Positions 1-9,763 are shown, counted from the first letter of the stretch. The stretch: 64,000 nt of DNA from Campylobacter hyointestinalis subsp. lawsonii (GCF_013372165.1 NZ_CP053828.1:806001-870000), one strand, 5' to 3'. The notes: generated by a model not told the origin, from the sequence alone. Made by a program: numbers and translations.

Positions 1-1192
1 GTCTTAGATAAGCGACTATATCTTTTATCTCCATTCTTTCATAAAACTTTACTCCGCCAACCATTTTATATGGGATTTTGGCTTTATTTAAGCCGTCTTC
101 TAAGCTACGAGATAGAGCATTTACCCTATAAAGTATGGCGATCTCATTAGCTTTTATTCCGCTAGAAAGTAGCTTTGTGATATGCTCTGATATGACTTTG
201 GCTTCTATATTTTCGTCTGCGTTTTCTATGATTAAGATAGGATTAGTATCTTTTTTGGTGCTTATAAGCTTTTTGCCTAAACGACTTCTGTTGTGGTCTA
301 TTAGATCATTTGCAGCTTTTAAGATAGATGGAGTTGAGCGATAGTTTTCTTCTAGTTTTACTAGTTTGACATCTTTAAATTGATCTTTGAAATTTAGTAT
401 ATTTTCTATCCTTGCGCCACGCCAACCATAAATGCTTTGATCATCATCTCCGACTACAACTAAATTTTCGTGTGTTAAGCAGAGTTTTCTAAGGAGTTTG
501 TATTGTAAATCGTTTGTGTCTTGATACTCATCTACCATTATATATTGATATCTATTTGATATTTGGGTTGCTAGTTCATTATTTAAACTAAGGATTTTAT
601 AAGTTAGCACTAAAAGATCGTCAAAATCGACGAGATTATTTGATGCTAGATACTCTTCATATAGCTTATAGGCATTTGCTATTTTTTCATAATTATCTTT
701 TGTAAATTCATTTTCTGCGCTTAGTTTTGAACTATTTAAAATATCTTTTTCGCTCAAAAGCAAGTTCTTATATCTAGAAATTTCGTTTGAGATAATAGAA
801 GCTGGAATATTTGTTTCTATATCTTTTATGATCTTTTTTTTATCATCAGAATCTATGATAACAAAGTTGTTTTTTCTACCTAGTTCGTTTATGTAAAACT
901 TTAAAAACAAAAGCCCAAATTTATGAAACGTACAGAGTAGGGGCGCACATGGTAAATTTGTATTTAGTAAATTCATAGCTCTATTTTTCATAGTGCTAGC
1001 GGCTTTGTTTGTAAAAGTAAGGGTTAGAGTATTTAAAGGGTCTATGCCTACTTCACTTATGAGATAAGCTAAGCGTGAAGTGATTGTTTTTGTTTTGCCA
1101 CTCCCTGCACCTGCAAGGATAAGCATCGCACCATCTATATGAGTAGCAGCGTCTCTTTGAGCTTCATTTAAAGAATCTAATAAATTATCCAT
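1..1192 (-). CDS. UvrD/Rep (PcrA-type) superfamily 1 DNA helicase, N-terminal part
   Basis: ATP-dependent 3'-5' DNA helicase of repair and replication. The reading frame is open from the ATG at 1190-1192 to the window edge, giving about 397 residues of a protein normally near 690; the C-terminal part lies outside. Visible motifs in order: Walker A GAGSGKTKT (residues 28-36), FTNKAA (motif Ia), VDEYQDTND (Walker B, motif II), DDDQSIYGWRGA (motif III) and LEENYRS (motif IV). These define UvrD/Rep helicases clearly, but not which paralogue. In C. jejuni a Rep-type helicase precedes the same pepF-sstT-metK neighbourhood. No strong ribosome site is seen upstream. Confidence 0.95.
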   Translation of the reverse strand, partial: MDNLLDSLNEAQRDAATHIDGAMLILAGAGSGKTKTITSRLAYLISEVGIDPLNTLTLTFTNKAASTMKNRAMNLLNTNLPCAPLLCTFHKFGLLFLKFYINELGRKNNFVIIDSDDKKKIIKDIETNIPASIISNEISRYKNLLLSEKDILNSSKLSAENEFTKDNYEKIANAYKLYEEYLASNNLVDFDDLLVLTYKILSLNNELATQISNRYQYIMVDEYQDTNDLQYKLLRKLCLTHENLVVVGDDDQSIYGWRGARIENILNFKDQFKDVKLVKLEENYRSTPSILKAANDLIDHNRSRLGKKLISTKKDTNPILIIENADENIEAKVISEHITKLLSSGIKANEIAILYRVNALSRSLEDGLNKAKIPYKMVGGVKFYERMEIKDIVAYLR

Positions 1193-1435
1193 ACTATCAT
1201 TTTCGCTTTTAAATTTAAGTATTTCATTATATCATAGTTAAACTTTTAAACGTTTTAATACATTAAGGATAAAAATCATCTTGTAATTTTATATATAATT
1301 TGTTACATAACTAAACACAATATTTAATATAATAGAGATAAATTGTCAAAATAGTTATTTTAAAACTAAATTTTAAAGCTATGGTTATATAATTGTCAAA
1401 AAATATAAGGATAATTGATAATATAAGGGATAAAT
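1193..1435. promoter_or_regulatory. Divergent intergenic region, helicase / LysR regulator
   Basis: 243 bases of very AT-rich DNA between two divergent starts, so both promoters should lie here. The motif AATTGTCAAAA occurs twice, about 50 bases apart, near 1342 and 1392. Repeated AT-rich motifs upstream of a LysR gene are often autoregulatory sites, but nothing else supports that here. Confidence 0.35.
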
Positions 1436-2308
1436 ATGATTAATGAATTTAACAAGATCTACACTTTTATGGCTATAGTAAAAGAAAGAAGCTTTTCTAA
1501 GGCATCGCAAATCTTGGGTATTTCTCAGCCTGCTGTTACTTTGCAGATAAAAAAGTTAGAAGAGATGCTTGGGGCTACTCTTATTATGAGAAAGAAAAAT
1601 GGTATTATCTTGACAAAAGAGGGTGAAAAGTTTTATAAGCTTTGCTTGAAATTTGAAGGTGCTATGTTTAGATTTAAAGAAGAGGCTGGACATATCAAAG
1701 ATGCGAAAACTCCGATCGTAGTCGCTACGGATGTTTTATTAGGAGAGACTGTTTTGCCTATGATGCTTGATAAAATTTGTGATATAGCAGATAGTAGTTT
1801 GGATATAAAGATTACCGATCATACAAATTTGCTTCCTTATTTGCTAGATAGAAGATGTGATTTTGTTTTGATGGCTGATAAAATTTATAACGAACAGCTC
1901 GTGTTTAAAGAGCTATTTGAATACAATGTCGTCCTTGTATCAAATTTCAAACAAAATTTAGCTATAAAGATCAACGATCTAGAAAAACATCTTTTTATAA
2001 AAGATAGAACAAAAACTTTTATAAATGCATATTTTGATCAATTTGGCATAGACTATGAAAACATTCCTACTGCTTATGTTATAGACGGTTCTATAGCGGT
2101 AAAATCAGCTATTATGAATAATAAAACAAAAGAATATTTCGCTTTTTTACCTAAATTTATAATAGAAAAAGAGCTAGAAAACGAAGATATGTTTTTAGTA
2201 GAGATAGAAGATGTAAAGATAGTAAGAAAGATATATATAGCAGGGCTTAAAGAGAACGAAGATATAGTCGAAAAATTAGGAAATATGGAAATTACTATTG
2301 TTTGTTAA
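1436..2308 (+). CDS. LysR-family transcriptional regulator
   Basis: DNA-binding regulator of 290 residues, the usual LysR length. The N-terminal winged helix-turn-helix is clear: SFSKASQILGISQPAVTLQI at about residues 19-38, followed by KKLEEMLGATL and the wing. The rest is the two-lobed effector-binding domain. The ATG follows AAGGGATAAAT, an acceptable ribosome site. It is divergent from the helicase and its end overlaps the convergent SspB-like gene by 14 bases. No obvious target operon adjoins it, so the effector cannot be named. It sits where C. jejuni has no LysR gene that I recall. Confidence 0.92.
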   Translation: MINEFNKIYTFMAIVKERSFSKASQILGISQPAVTLQIKKLEEMLGATLIMRKKNGIILTKEGEKFYKLCLKFEGAMFRFKEEAGHIKDAKTPIVVATDVLLGETVLPMMLDKICDIADSSLDIKITDHTNLLPYLLDRRCDFVLMADKIYNEQLVFKELFEYNVVLVSNFKQNLAIKINDLEKHLFIKDRTKTFINAYFDQFGIDYENIPTAYVIDGSIAVKSAIMNNKTKEYFAFLPKFIIEKELENEDMFLVEIEDVKIVRKIYIAGLKENEDIVEKLGNMEITIVC

Positions 2309-2741
2309 AAAAATCTCTATTTTTTGGATTAGACATAAAAATATGCTTTGATTTTTGTGTCTTCATCTCATTTGATTTTTCTTCATATACTGCAAAATTT
2401 ATTAGTATAGGGCTTTCTTCTATAAGTATTTGAATTACAGCGCCAAGTGGTATGGTAACTAAACTAGCAAAGTTTTCATTGCCAAATCCAGCTTCAAAAT
2501 TAATATGTTTTTGTGATAAATTTGCACTATCTAATGTATATCCACCAAGAGTAAATAAAACAACCGGGGCGCTTAGATTTTTATTTATATCTTCAGGGAG
2601 ATTTGGTTCAAATTTAGTGTAATTTATATTTGCCAAGATAGAAAATGTTATGTCTTTTCTTAAAAGATACTCTAAACACTCATATACATGCATTTTCATA
2701 AGTGTTGCAAACTCTTCGTTTTTTAAAATATTTTCTATCAT
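2295..2741 (-). CDS. SspB-like protein (putative ClpXP adaptor fold)
   Basis: 148 residues, lying 14 bases downstream of the pepF start. The segment from about residue 60 to 115 resembles the Sm-like core of stringent starvation protein B: a beta-rich stretch with NFEAGFGNENFASLVTIPLG, comparable to the family's F-x-A-R-F-G...VSVPL-A-A-V-L-AI pattern. SspB delivers ssrA-tagged proteins to ClpX. The C-terminal tail (KTQKSKHIFMSNPKNRDFF) is basic, not the acidic ClpX-binding tail of E. coli SspB, so adaptor function is only inferred. The fold assignment comes from pattern recognition and needs a profile search. Confidence 0.6.
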   Translation of the reverse strand: MIENILKNEEFATLMKMHVYECLEYLLRKDITFSILANINYTKFEPNLPEDINKNLSAPVVLFTLGGYTLDSANLSQKHINFEAGFGNENFASLVTIPLGAVIQILIEESPILINFAVYEEKSNEMKTQKSKHIFMSNPKNRDFFNKQ

Positions 2742-2755
2742 AATACTTCCTTTTT

Positions 2756-4465
2756 TTAAATTGTGATAAACTCATCTACTAATTTTTTTATCTCATTCAT
2801 TCCTATATCCCAAAACTCTTCTTTGTTTATATCAAAACCAAACATTGCTACCATATCTTTTGGACTTTTACTTCCACCTAGGCTTAAAAATTTGGTATAA
2901 ATCTCTACAAAATTCTCGCATTTTCCACTCTTATATAGACCAAATAGAGCCAAAACAAGCAATTGAGCATAACCATAAGCGTAGCAATAAAATGGAGAAT
3001 GAATAAAATGTGGTATATAACTCCACCAAATTTTATAATAATCATTTAAAACAAGACTATCTCCAAACATCTTCTTACTCTCTTCAAGCCAAATTCTATT
3101 TAGCTCATCGCTTGAAATTTCGCCATCATATGAGTGAATGCGACGCTCAAAGGTTGTGAAGTTTATCTGTCTATAAAGTGTAGCGAAGATATCTTCTATT
3201 TTGCCAGCTAGCAAGGCGACTCTTTGCTCTTTTGGAAGGCTATTTTTGATATATTCAAAAACCAGCATTTCACAAAATACTGACGCCGTCTCGGCCGTAG
3301 TTAGCGGTGTGTGAGAGCTTAGATACCCAACACTATAGCTAAGATATTGATGAATTGCGTGTCCTAGCTCATGAGCTAGAGTAAAAACGTCTCTTCTTCT
3401 ATCAGTATAGTTTAAAAGCACAAATGGATGAGTATCGCTACTAGCAGAGTGTGAGAAGGCTCCGCTTTGTTTATTCTCATCTGGATAGACATCGCACCAG
3501 TTTTCATCAAACGCTTTTTGGGCTAAATTTCCAAATGTAGGACTAAAATCAGTAAATGCTTTTAAAACTATATCTTTTGCCTCTTTAAAATCAAATTTTG
3601 CATCATCATTAAGTGGGGCGTATCTGTCGTAGTCATAAAGCTTTTCATAGCCTAAAATCTCGCGTTTTTTATTATAGAATTTAGAGACTAAATCGAAGTT
3701 TTCTTCAGTTACTTTTATGAGTGAATCTACGCCTGATTTATCTATTTGGTTGCTTTGGTGACGTGGAGTTTCTGGAAATTCGTAATTTCGCAGTTCGCAT
3801 TCGTTTTTTAGATCGGTTTTTATCATATTGTAGATAAAGGTCAAAAGATGCTGATTTTTACCTAAAGTATCACTAAGAGACAAGGCGGCTTTTTTTCTTA
3901 TCTCTCTATCTTTATCATACATTTTTGAGAGAATTTCTTCTTCGCTTAACTCTTTATCTTTAAATTTAAATTTAAGTTTTGCCATACTTTCGTCAAATAG
4001 TCTTGAAAATGCGTCTGCACCTGTATTTGAAGTGCGAAGTAGTATTCTTTCCTCAGCTAGGCTTAGTTGATGAGGTTTATTTTTCAAGCTTAGCTCTAAA
4101 TAGTAGCTGTACGGCTTACAAAACTCTATGAAAATATCTTGTTTTTCTTTTGAAATTTGATTAAATTCAAGCATAAAAAACAGCATTTTTTCTTCTATCT
4201 TCGTGCAAATTTCTTCATATTTTGCTAAAAGCGCACCTTTTGAAGTATCTTTTGCGAAGCTGAGCTGCGCGTAACTCATAATCTTATTTAAATTGCAAGT
4301 GATATCTTCATACTCTTTTATCGCAAGTAAAAAATCATCTGGATTTAGATCATTTAAATTTGAGTTGTATGTTTGATTAAATTTAAGTGCTTTTTCTTCC
4401 GTGATTTTAGAAAATTTATCAAGTTCATCTAGGTTTTTAAAAAATATAGTCAGATCCCAAGTCAT
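2756..4465 (-). CDS. pepF: M3-family oligoendopeptidase F
   Basis: Zinc metallo-oligopeptidase of 569 residues, expected in the cytoplasm, cutting short peptides. The active site HELGH is at residues 365-369 (TLAHELGHAIHQYL), with the third ligand in TAETASVFCEM about 25 residues later. An N-terminal helical oligopeptidase F domain precedes it and the length fits the family. It is transcribed leftwards with the SspB-like gene 14 bases downstream. The start is the ATG at 4463-4465, preceded by AAAGGAATATT, a reasonable ribosome site. C. jejuni has an M3 peptidase at the same place near metK. Confidence 0.93.
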   Translation of the reverse strand: MTWDLTIFFKNLDELDKFSKITEEKALKFNQTYNSNLNDLNPDDFLLAIKEYEDITCNLNKIMSYAQLSFAKDTSKGALLAKYEEICTKIEEKMLFFMLEFNQISKEKQDIFIEFCKPYSYYLELSLKNKPHQLSLAEERILLRTSNTGADAFSRLFDESMAKLKFKFKDKELSEEEILSKMYDKDREIRKKAALSLSDTLGKNQHLLTFIYNMIKTDLKNECELRNYEFPETPRHQSNQIDKSGVDSLIKVTEENFDLVSKFYNKKREILGYEKLYDYDRYAPLNDDAKFDFKEAKDIVLKAFTDFSPTFGNLAQKAFDENWCDVYPDENKQSGAFSHSASSDTHPFVLLNYTDRRRDVFTLAHELGHAIHQYLSYSVGYLSSHTPLTTAETASVFCEMLVFEYIKNSLPKEQRVALLAGKIEDIFATLYRQINFTTFERRIHSYDGEISSDELNRIWLEESKKMFGDSLVLNDYYKIWWSYIPHFIHSPFYCYAYGYAQLLVLALFGLYKSGKCENFVEIYTKFLSLGGSKSPKDMVAMFGFDINKEEFWDIGMNEIKKLVDEFITI

Positions 4466-4512
4466 AATATTCCTTTAATTTAAAGAAAATATTATATCAA
4501 AAAAGAGTAAAA

Positions 4513-4541
4513 AAAGGAATTGCAAATTATGCAAATCCTTT
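4513..4541 (-). terminator. Intrinsic terminator of sstT
   Basis: On the minus strand a 12-base stem (AAAGGATTTGCA / TGCAATTCCTTT, one internal mismatch) with a 5-base loop is followed by a T run (TTTTTTT including the stem end). It lies just past the sstT stop codon. Confidence 0.8.
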
Positions 4542-4545
4542 AAAT

Positions 4546-5769
4546 TTAATTCTTAGAAGCTATAGCTGTAAAAAGTACATCGGTTGAACTGTTTAACGCG
4601 GTCTCGACTGAGTCTTGAATGACTCCGATTATGAATCCTACTGCTACTACTTGCATAGCTATGTCGTTGCTTATACCAAATAGCGAACAAGCAAGCGGTA
4701 TAAGCATCAAAGAACCTCCAGCCACCCCGCTAGCTCCACACGCTCCTATTGCGGCGATCACGCTAAGTAAAAGGGCGTCTAAAAAGCCTATTTGGATATT
4801 TAGCGTATTTACAGCACTAAGTGCTAAAACGGCTATTGTTACAGCAGCTCCAGCCATATTTATAGTTGCTCCTAGAGGAATAGATATAGAGTAGAGTTTT
4901 TCATCTAAATTTAACTTTTTGCAAAGATTCATATTTACAGGGATATTTGCCGCACTGCTTCTAGTGAAAAATGCAGTGACCGCACTCTCTTTTACGCAAG
5001 TCATTATGAGTGGATATGGATTTTTCTTTGTTACAAAATAAACTATGAGAGCATTTACCACAAATGCTACAAAAAGCATAGTGCCCACCAAAACAATAAG
5101 AAGTTTAGCGTACCCGCCAAGCGCAGCAAAACCAGTTTGAGCCACACTAATACTAACAAGACCAAATATACCAAATGGCGCTAGGCGAATTATAAATTTA
5201 ACCACCTTAGTGATGCCATCACTGATATCTTTAAACATTTTTTTTGTTTCTACAGCGCAGTGGCGAAGAGCTATACCCATACCTATAGCCCAAGTAAGAA
5301 TTCCTATATAATTTCCTGTGCTTAGAGCATGAACTGGGTTATCTATCATTTTAAAAACAAGATCTTTTAATACGACTATTATGCTTTGTGGTGCTAGAAG
5401 TTCGGCATTGTTTGTTTGGAGAACTAAAGTCGTTGGAAACAAAAAGCTAGCTATAACAGCACAAAGAGATGCTAAAAACGTACCTATGAGATATAGAACA
5501 ATGATCTTTTTAAGTCCATTTGCATTGCCAAACTCTTTTATTATTATAGAAGATGATACTAGTATAAAAACCAAGATAGGAGCTACTGATTTTAGTGTGC
5601 CTACAAACAAACTTCCTAGTACAGACATACTATTTGCGATAGAAAGAGCAGTTTGATTGCCTGAGTTTGCTATAAATCCAAGCACAGCACCAAGCACTAT
5701 GCCGATTATTATTTGAAGTATTAAGTTGCCATCCATATAACGTTTTGTTATGCTTTTAAGCATTCCCAT
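4546..5769 (-). CDS. sstT: Sodium:serine/threonine symporter SstT (DAACS family)
   Basis: Inner-membrane symporter of 407 residues, close to the E. coli SstT length of about 414. Hydrophobic segments run through the whole protein. Typical dicarboxylate/amino acid:cation symporter signatures are visible: [20 protein letters not shown] (the serine-rich reentrant loop), then [15 protein letters not shown], and [21 protein letters not shown] near the C-terminus. It takes up serine and threonine with sodium; serine is a main carbon source for Campylobacter (known physiology, not shown here). Divergent from metK; ends at a clear terminator. Confidence 0.92.
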   Translation of the reverse strand: MGMLKSITKRYMDGNLILQIIIGIVLGAVLGFIANSGNQTALSIANSMSVLGSLFVGTLKSVAPILVFILVSSSIIIKEFGNANGLKKIIVLYLIGTFLASLCAVIASFLFPTTLVLQTNNAELLAPQSIIVVLKDLVFKMIDNPVHALSTGNYIGILTWAIGMGIALRHCAVETKKMFKDISDGITKVVKFIIRLAPFGIFGLVSISVAQTGFAALGGYAKLLIVLVGTMLFVAFVVNALIVYFVTKKNPYPLIMTCVKESAVTAFFTRSSAANIPVNMNLCKKLNLDEKLYSISIPLGATINMAGAAVTIAVLALSAVNTLNIQIGFLDALLLSVIAAIGACGASGVAGGSLMLIPLACSLFGISNDIAMQVVAVGFIIGVIQDSVETALNSSTDVLFTAIASKN

Positions 5770-5911
5770 TTTAACCCTTTTTTTGTATTTATTAAATTAA
5801 GGCGTTTATTATAGTTAGATTGTTATTAAATGAAAATTAAATTTAGTAGGCATTGTCAAAATATGAGCTTTTTATAGAAAAACATTAATCTGCATTTCAA
5901 TTTTTGTATGT

Positions 5912-5917
5912 TACAAT
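5912..5917 (+). promoter_or_regulatory. Predicted -10 box of metK
   Basis: TACAAT preceded by the T-rich stretch TTTTTGTATGT, the usual look of a Campylobacter sigma-70 promoter, which often lacks a -35 box. It lies 36 bases before the metK start, which has an AAGGAT ribosome site. Confidence 0.6.
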
Positions 5918-5952
5918 CTGCCCCAAATTTATAACAATAAGGATTTTAAATA

Positions 5953-7149
5953 ATGTATCTATTTACAAGCGAAGTTGTAAGCCCCGGACACCCTGATAAA
6001 TGCGCAGATATCATCGCAGATAGCATAGTTGATGCAATACTTAAAAAAGATCCAAATGGTCGCGTTGCAAGTGAAATTTTTGTCGCTGGAAAACACATCG
6101 TAATAGGCGGCGAAGTAAATGCTAAGGTTGATTTTACTCATCAAGATTATAGAAATATCGTAAAAGAAACATTAAAGAAGATAGGATATAACGGAAATCC
6201 GTATTTTACAAGAGCTCAATGTTTGCACCCTGAAGACATTGAAGTAGATGTATTTTTAAATCAGCAAAGCCCCGATATCAATCAAGGAGTCGATCAACAA
6301 AGCGGTGAAATCGGTGCTGGAGATCAAGGCATAATGTTTGGATTTGCTTCAAGTGAGACTGAAAATTTAATGCCAGCGGCGATAACTTACGCAAGAATGC
6401 TTTGCGATAAAGTTTATGAATACGCTCTTAAAAACCCTGATAAATTAGGCGTAGATATAAAGACTCAAGTTACAATAGACTATGGCACAAAATCAAATTT
6501 TGAAAATTGCAAACCAGAAAAAATCCACACAATAGTAGTTTCCGCCCCAAGTGTTGAAAGCTTAAAAATAGAAGAGGTAAGAGCCCTAATCCAAAGCTTA
6601 ATAGACGACGCAGGACTACCAAAAGAGCTTTATGACAAAGATAAAACCATAATCTACATAAATCCAACAGGCAGATATGTAAATCATAGCTCACTTCACG
6701 ATAGTGGTCTAACAGGCAGAAAATTAATCGTAGATAGCTTTGGTGGATACTCACCAATCGGCGGTGGCGCTCAAAGTAGCAAAGACTACACAAAAGTCGA
6801 TCGTAGCGGTCTATACGCAGCTAGATGGATAGCAAAAAATATAGTCGCAGCAGGTCTTGCTAAAAAGTGTATAGTCCAGCTAAGTTACGCTATAGGTGTG
6901 GCGAAGCCTGTTAGCGTGAGCGTGGATTGTATGGGAACAAACAAGAGTTTAAATGATGATGAACTATCTAAATTTGTTTATGAGAACTTTGCCTTAACTC
7001 CAAAGTGGATTACAGATAAATTTGGACTAGACAAGCCTAGTAAAGATACATTTTTATACGCTGATGTAGCAGCCAAAGGTCAGGTTGGAGTCTCTAGCTA
7101 TCCATGGGAACAGCTAGATGCTGTAGAACTTTTTGAAAAATTAAAATAA
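5953..7149 (+). CDS. metK: S-adenosylmethionine synthetase
   Basis: Makes SAM from methionine and ATP in the cytoplasm. 398 residues against about 385-400 for the family. The N-terminus has the methionine/ATP-binding signature TSEVVSPGHPDKCADIIADS. The middle has GAGDQGIMFGFA, and the C-terminal half has the GGGAQSSKDYTKVDRSGLYA loop, the family's glycine-rich GGGAFSGKDP-type signature. The start codon follows a clear AAGGAT site. Between a divergent symporter gene and sitABCD, it ends at a hairpin, so it is probably transcribed alone. Confidence 0.97.
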   Translation: MYLFTSEVVSPGHPDKCADIIADSIVDAILKKDPNGRVASEIFVAGKHIVIGGEVNAKVDFTHQDYRNIVKETLKKIGYNGNPYFTRAQCLHPEDIEVDVFLNQQSPDINQGVDQQSGEIGAGDQGIMFGFASSETENLMPAAITYARMLCDKVYEYALKNPDKLGVDIKTQVTIDYGTKSNFENCKPEKIHTIVVSAPSVESLKIEEVRALIQSLIDDAGLPKELYDKDKTIIYINPTGRYVNHSSLHDSGLTGRKLIVDSFGGYSPIGGGAQSSKDYTKVDRSGLYAARWIAKNIVAAGLAKKCIVQLSYAIGVAKPVSVSVDCMGTNKSLNDDELSKFVYENFALTPKWITDKFGLDKPSKDTFLYADVAAKGQVGVSSYPWEQLDAVELFEKLK

Positions 7150-7156
7150 CTCTAAA

Positions 7157-7181
7157 TTTAGCACCTTTTTTTGGTGCTAAA
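7157..7181 (+). terminator. Hairpin after metK
   Basis: Perfect 9-base stem TTTAGCACC / GGTGCTAAA with a T7 loop, eight bases after the metK stop. There is no T run after the stem, so it may be a weak terminator or an RNA-stability element. Confidence 0.6.
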
Positions 7182-7244
7182 CCATTAAAAATTCTAAATA
7201 ATAAATTTTATTAATTACTTAGCTAAATTTAAACTAAATTATCA

Positions 7245-7250
7245 TATAAT
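7245..7250 (+). promoter_or_regulatory. Predicted -10 box of sitABCD
   Basis: Consensus TATAAT 28 bases before the sitA start. It sits in a run rich in ATTAT/ATAAT (AAATTATCATATAATGCGCCATATTATTTAT) that would suit a Fur- or MntR-type operator, but no specific box can be defined by eye. Confidence 0.6.
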
Positions 7251-7277
7251 GCGCCATATTATTTATCAAGGAAAGAT

Positions 7278-8135
7278 ATGGTTAAAATAGCAATCTTGCT
7301 ACTATTTTTATCTATTTCATTTTTAAATGCCAAAAAATTGCAAGTCATAGCAAGCTTTAACATCATAGCAGACATAGCAAAAAACGTAGCAAAAGATAGC
7401 GCTGATGTGCAAAGTCTTACGAAATTAGGTACAGAAATTCACTCATACGAGCCTACCCCAAAAGATATCTTAAGAGCTAGAAAAGCAGATATCGTGCTTT
7501 TTAATGGGCTAAATTTAGAAACATGGCTTAGTAAATTTTTAGATAGAACACAAAAACCAAGCTATGACGTAAGTAGCGGAGTTAGCGTGATATACGCAGA
7601 CGAAAATTCACTCATACCAAATCCTCACGCTTGGATGAGCCTTAAAAATGGTGAAATTTACGTAAGAAACATACAAAAGATACTTTCTAGGCACGATCCT
7701 AAAAATAGTGAAATTTATGCTAAAAATGCAGATGAGTATATACAAAGATTACGGAATTTAGATATTTTATTTAAAAATATGCTTAGCAGAATTCAAAATA
7801 GATATCTTGTTACTAGCGAGGGAGCTTTTAGTTATTTGGCTAGGGATTATGGCTTTAAGGAGCTCTATATATGGGGTATAAATAGCGATGAAGAAGGGAC
7901 TACAAGGCAGATAAAAGATCTGATAGATAAAGTAAAGTTTTATCAAATTCCAGTTATTTTTAGCGAAAGTACCATCAGTCCAAAACCTGCTAAAACAGTC
8001 GCAAATGAAAGCGGTGCTAAATATGGTGGTGTGCTTTATGTAGATAGTCTTAGCAAAGATATCAATACGTATGAAAAAATGTTAGAAACTACGATTTTAA
8101 CCATAGAAAGCGGATTTAAAGATGCAAAAAATTAG
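7278..8135 (+). CDS. sitA: Metal ABC transporter substrate-binding protein, SitA/YfeA type (Mn/Fe)
   Basis: Periplasmic binding protein of 285 residues with a signal peptide (cleavage after about residue 18, ...SFLNA). Cluster A-I ligands are in place: His55 (TEIHSYEPT), His117 (NPHAWMS), Glu181 (TSEGAFSYLARDYG) and Asp256 (YGGVLYVDSLS). Glu at the third position and the GINSDEEGTTRQI and YGGVLYVDSLS segments match SitA/YfeA manganese/iron proteins. ZnuA has a third His and a His-rich loop there, which is absent here. First gene of a four-gene operon in sitABCD order. The ATG has AAGGAAAG upstream. The metal is inferred from family ligands. Confidence 0.88.
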   Translation: MVKIAILLLFLSISFLNAKKLQVIASFNIIADIAKNVAKDSADVQSLTKLGTEIHSYEPTPKDILRARKADIVLFNGLNLETWLSKFLDRTQKPSYDVSSGVSVIYADENSLIPNPHAWMSLKNGEIYVRNIQKILSRHDPKNSEIYAKNADEYIQRLRNLDILFKNMLSRIQNRYLVTSEGAFSYLARDYGFKELYIWGINSDEEGTTRQIKDLIDKVKFYQIPVIFSESTISPKPAKTVANESGAKYGGVLYVDSLSKDINTYEKMLETTILTIESGFKDAKN

Positions 8136-8964
8136 TCTAGAAGTATCAAATTTAAATGTCAAATATGCAGATCTTACGGCGCTAGAAGATGTAAATTTTA
8201 AACTAGAAGGTGGCAATATATGCGCACTCATCGGGACAAATGGAAGTGGAAAATCCACTCTTTTTAAATCCATAATGGGAGTCATAAAACCAAAAAACGC
8301 TTCTATAAAAATTTGCTCTTTAAGCCTTAAAGACGCTATAAAAAAATGCTTGATAGCCTATGTTCCTCAAAATGAAGAGATAGATTTTGATTTTCCTATA
8401 AGTGTTTGGGAGCTTGTGATGATGGGTAGATACGCTCATATGGGTTTTTTCAAAAATCCTAGTCAAAAAGATGTCCATATCGTGAGCGAAGCTCTTAAAA
8501 AAGTAGATATGTATGATTTTAAAGATCGTCAAATATCAAAGCTTAGTGGCGGACAAAAAAAGCGTATATTTATAGCTAGGTCTTTAGCGAGCGGTGCAAA
8601 AATAATACTACTTGATGAGCCTTTTAACGGCGTTGATGTTAAGAGTGAAAGTATGATATTAGATCTTCTTATATCTCTTAGATCAAGCGGTCATCTCATA
8701 CTCATCTCTACTCATAATCTAGGTATGGCGGCGCAGTATTGTAACAGAGCTATCTTGCTAAAAAGAAAAGTTTTGGCATTTGGATTTACGAATGAAGTTT
8801 TAACTCCGCAAAACTTAGGTCAAATTTTTGGTGGAAGTCTTAGGTATTTTAAGGTTGAAGTTGATAATATGAGTTGTAATATAGCTCTCATTAGTGATGA
8901 TGAAAAACCACTTATAATGGTAGATGAAAAGGTGCAAGATGGAATGGTTAATAGAGCCTTTTAG
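8122..8964 (+). CDS. sitB: Metal ABC transporter ATP-binding protein
   Basis: Cytoplasmic ATPase of the SitABCD importer, 280 residues. Walker A GTNGSGKST is at about residues 38-46, the signature KLSGGQKKR near 140, Walker B ILLDEPF near 165, and the switch His in STHNL near 195. The start overlaps the end of sitA by 14 bases, so the two are translationally coupled. A C-terminal extension of about 40 residues follows the ATPase core, as in SitB/YfeB relatives. Confidence 0.93.
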   Translation: MQKISLEVSNLNVKYADLTALEDVNFKLEGGNICALIGTNGSGKSTLFKSIMGVIKPKNASIKICSLSLKDAIKKCLIAYVPQNEEIDFDFPISVWELVMMGRYAHMGFFKNPSQKDVHIVSEALKKVDMYDFKDRQISKLSGGQKKRIFIARSLASGAKIILLDEPFNGVDVKSESMILDLLISLRSSGHLILISTHNLGMAAQYCNRAILLKRKVLAFGFTNEVLTPQNLGQIFGGSLRYFKVEVDNMSCNIALISDDEKPLIMVDEKVQDGMVNRAF

Positions 8965-9763
8965 TTACGTTTATATTTTAAAAGCACACTTAGTCAGTCT
9001 ATTTTTATGTGCATTTTGCGGGTTTTTATCATCTTTTTTGATACTAAAATCATACTCATTGTTAGCTGACGCTCTTTCTCATAGTATAACTCCTGGTATA
9101 GTCATAGCTTACACGACTAGCTTTTCTTACACAGCTTCTAGCTTTTTGTGCGGACTTTTTGCACTTTTTAGTATGGCTATAGTCTCAAAAAGTTCGAAAC
9201 TTAAAACAGATACGATAATAGGCATAGTTTTTTCATCATTTTTTGCTTTAAGCTTATTTTTAGTTTCTATATTCGCTATCCCAGTTAAGCTTGAAAGTCT
9301 GTTTTTAGGAGATATCTTAAGTCTTGAAGATAGTGAAGTTTTTGAGCTTGCTATTTTGCTTGGATTGCTTTTTTGTTTTGTTTTATTAAGCTATAAAAAG
9401 ATTAAATTTATATTTTTTGATGAATTAGGCGCATTTGTAGCAGGATTAAACGTGGGCTTTTATAAGATTATGTTTTTTATTTTGCTATGTTTTTGTACTG
9501 TAGCAAGTCTAAAAACAGTAGGAGCCGTGCTTGTCACTGCTATGTTAGTAGCACCTGGAGCTAGTGCTTTTATGATAAGTAAAAAATTTGATAAGATAGT
9601 CTTTTTAGCGACTATATTTGCTGGTTTTAGTGGATTTTTTGGTGTGTATTTAAGCTATTTTTTAGATACTTACGCTTCGGCTATGATAGTTTTAACTCAG
9701 CTTTTTATATTTGCCTTGTGTTTTATTTATAAAAGGGTTGTTTATGATAGAGTTTTTGCTTGA
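8939..9763 (+). CDS. sitC: Metal ABC transporter permease
   Basis: Integral membrane subunit of about 274 residues with seven to eight hydrophobic segments. The ABC-3 family signatures are present: LKSYSLLADALSHSITPGI near the N-terminus and KTVGAVLVTAMLVAPGASA near residue 200. I take the ATG at 8939 (MEWLIEPFSY) as start; an in-frame ATG at 8924 would add five residues. The start overlaps sitB by 26 bases. It pairs with the next gene as a heterodimeric channel. Confidence 0.9.
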   Translation: MEWLIEPFSYVYILKAHLVSLFLCAFCGFLSSFLILKSYSLLADALSHSITPGIVIAYTTSFSYTASSFLCGLFALFSMAIVSKSSKLKTDTIIGIVFSSFFALSLFLVSIFAIPVKLESLFLGDILSLEDSEVFELAILLGLLFCFVLLSYKKIKFIFFDELGAFVAGLNVGFYKIMFFILLCFCTVASLKTVGAVLVTAMLVAPGASAFMISKKFDKIVFLATIFAGFSGFFGVYLSYFLDTYASAMIVLTQLFIFALCFIYKRVVYDRVFA

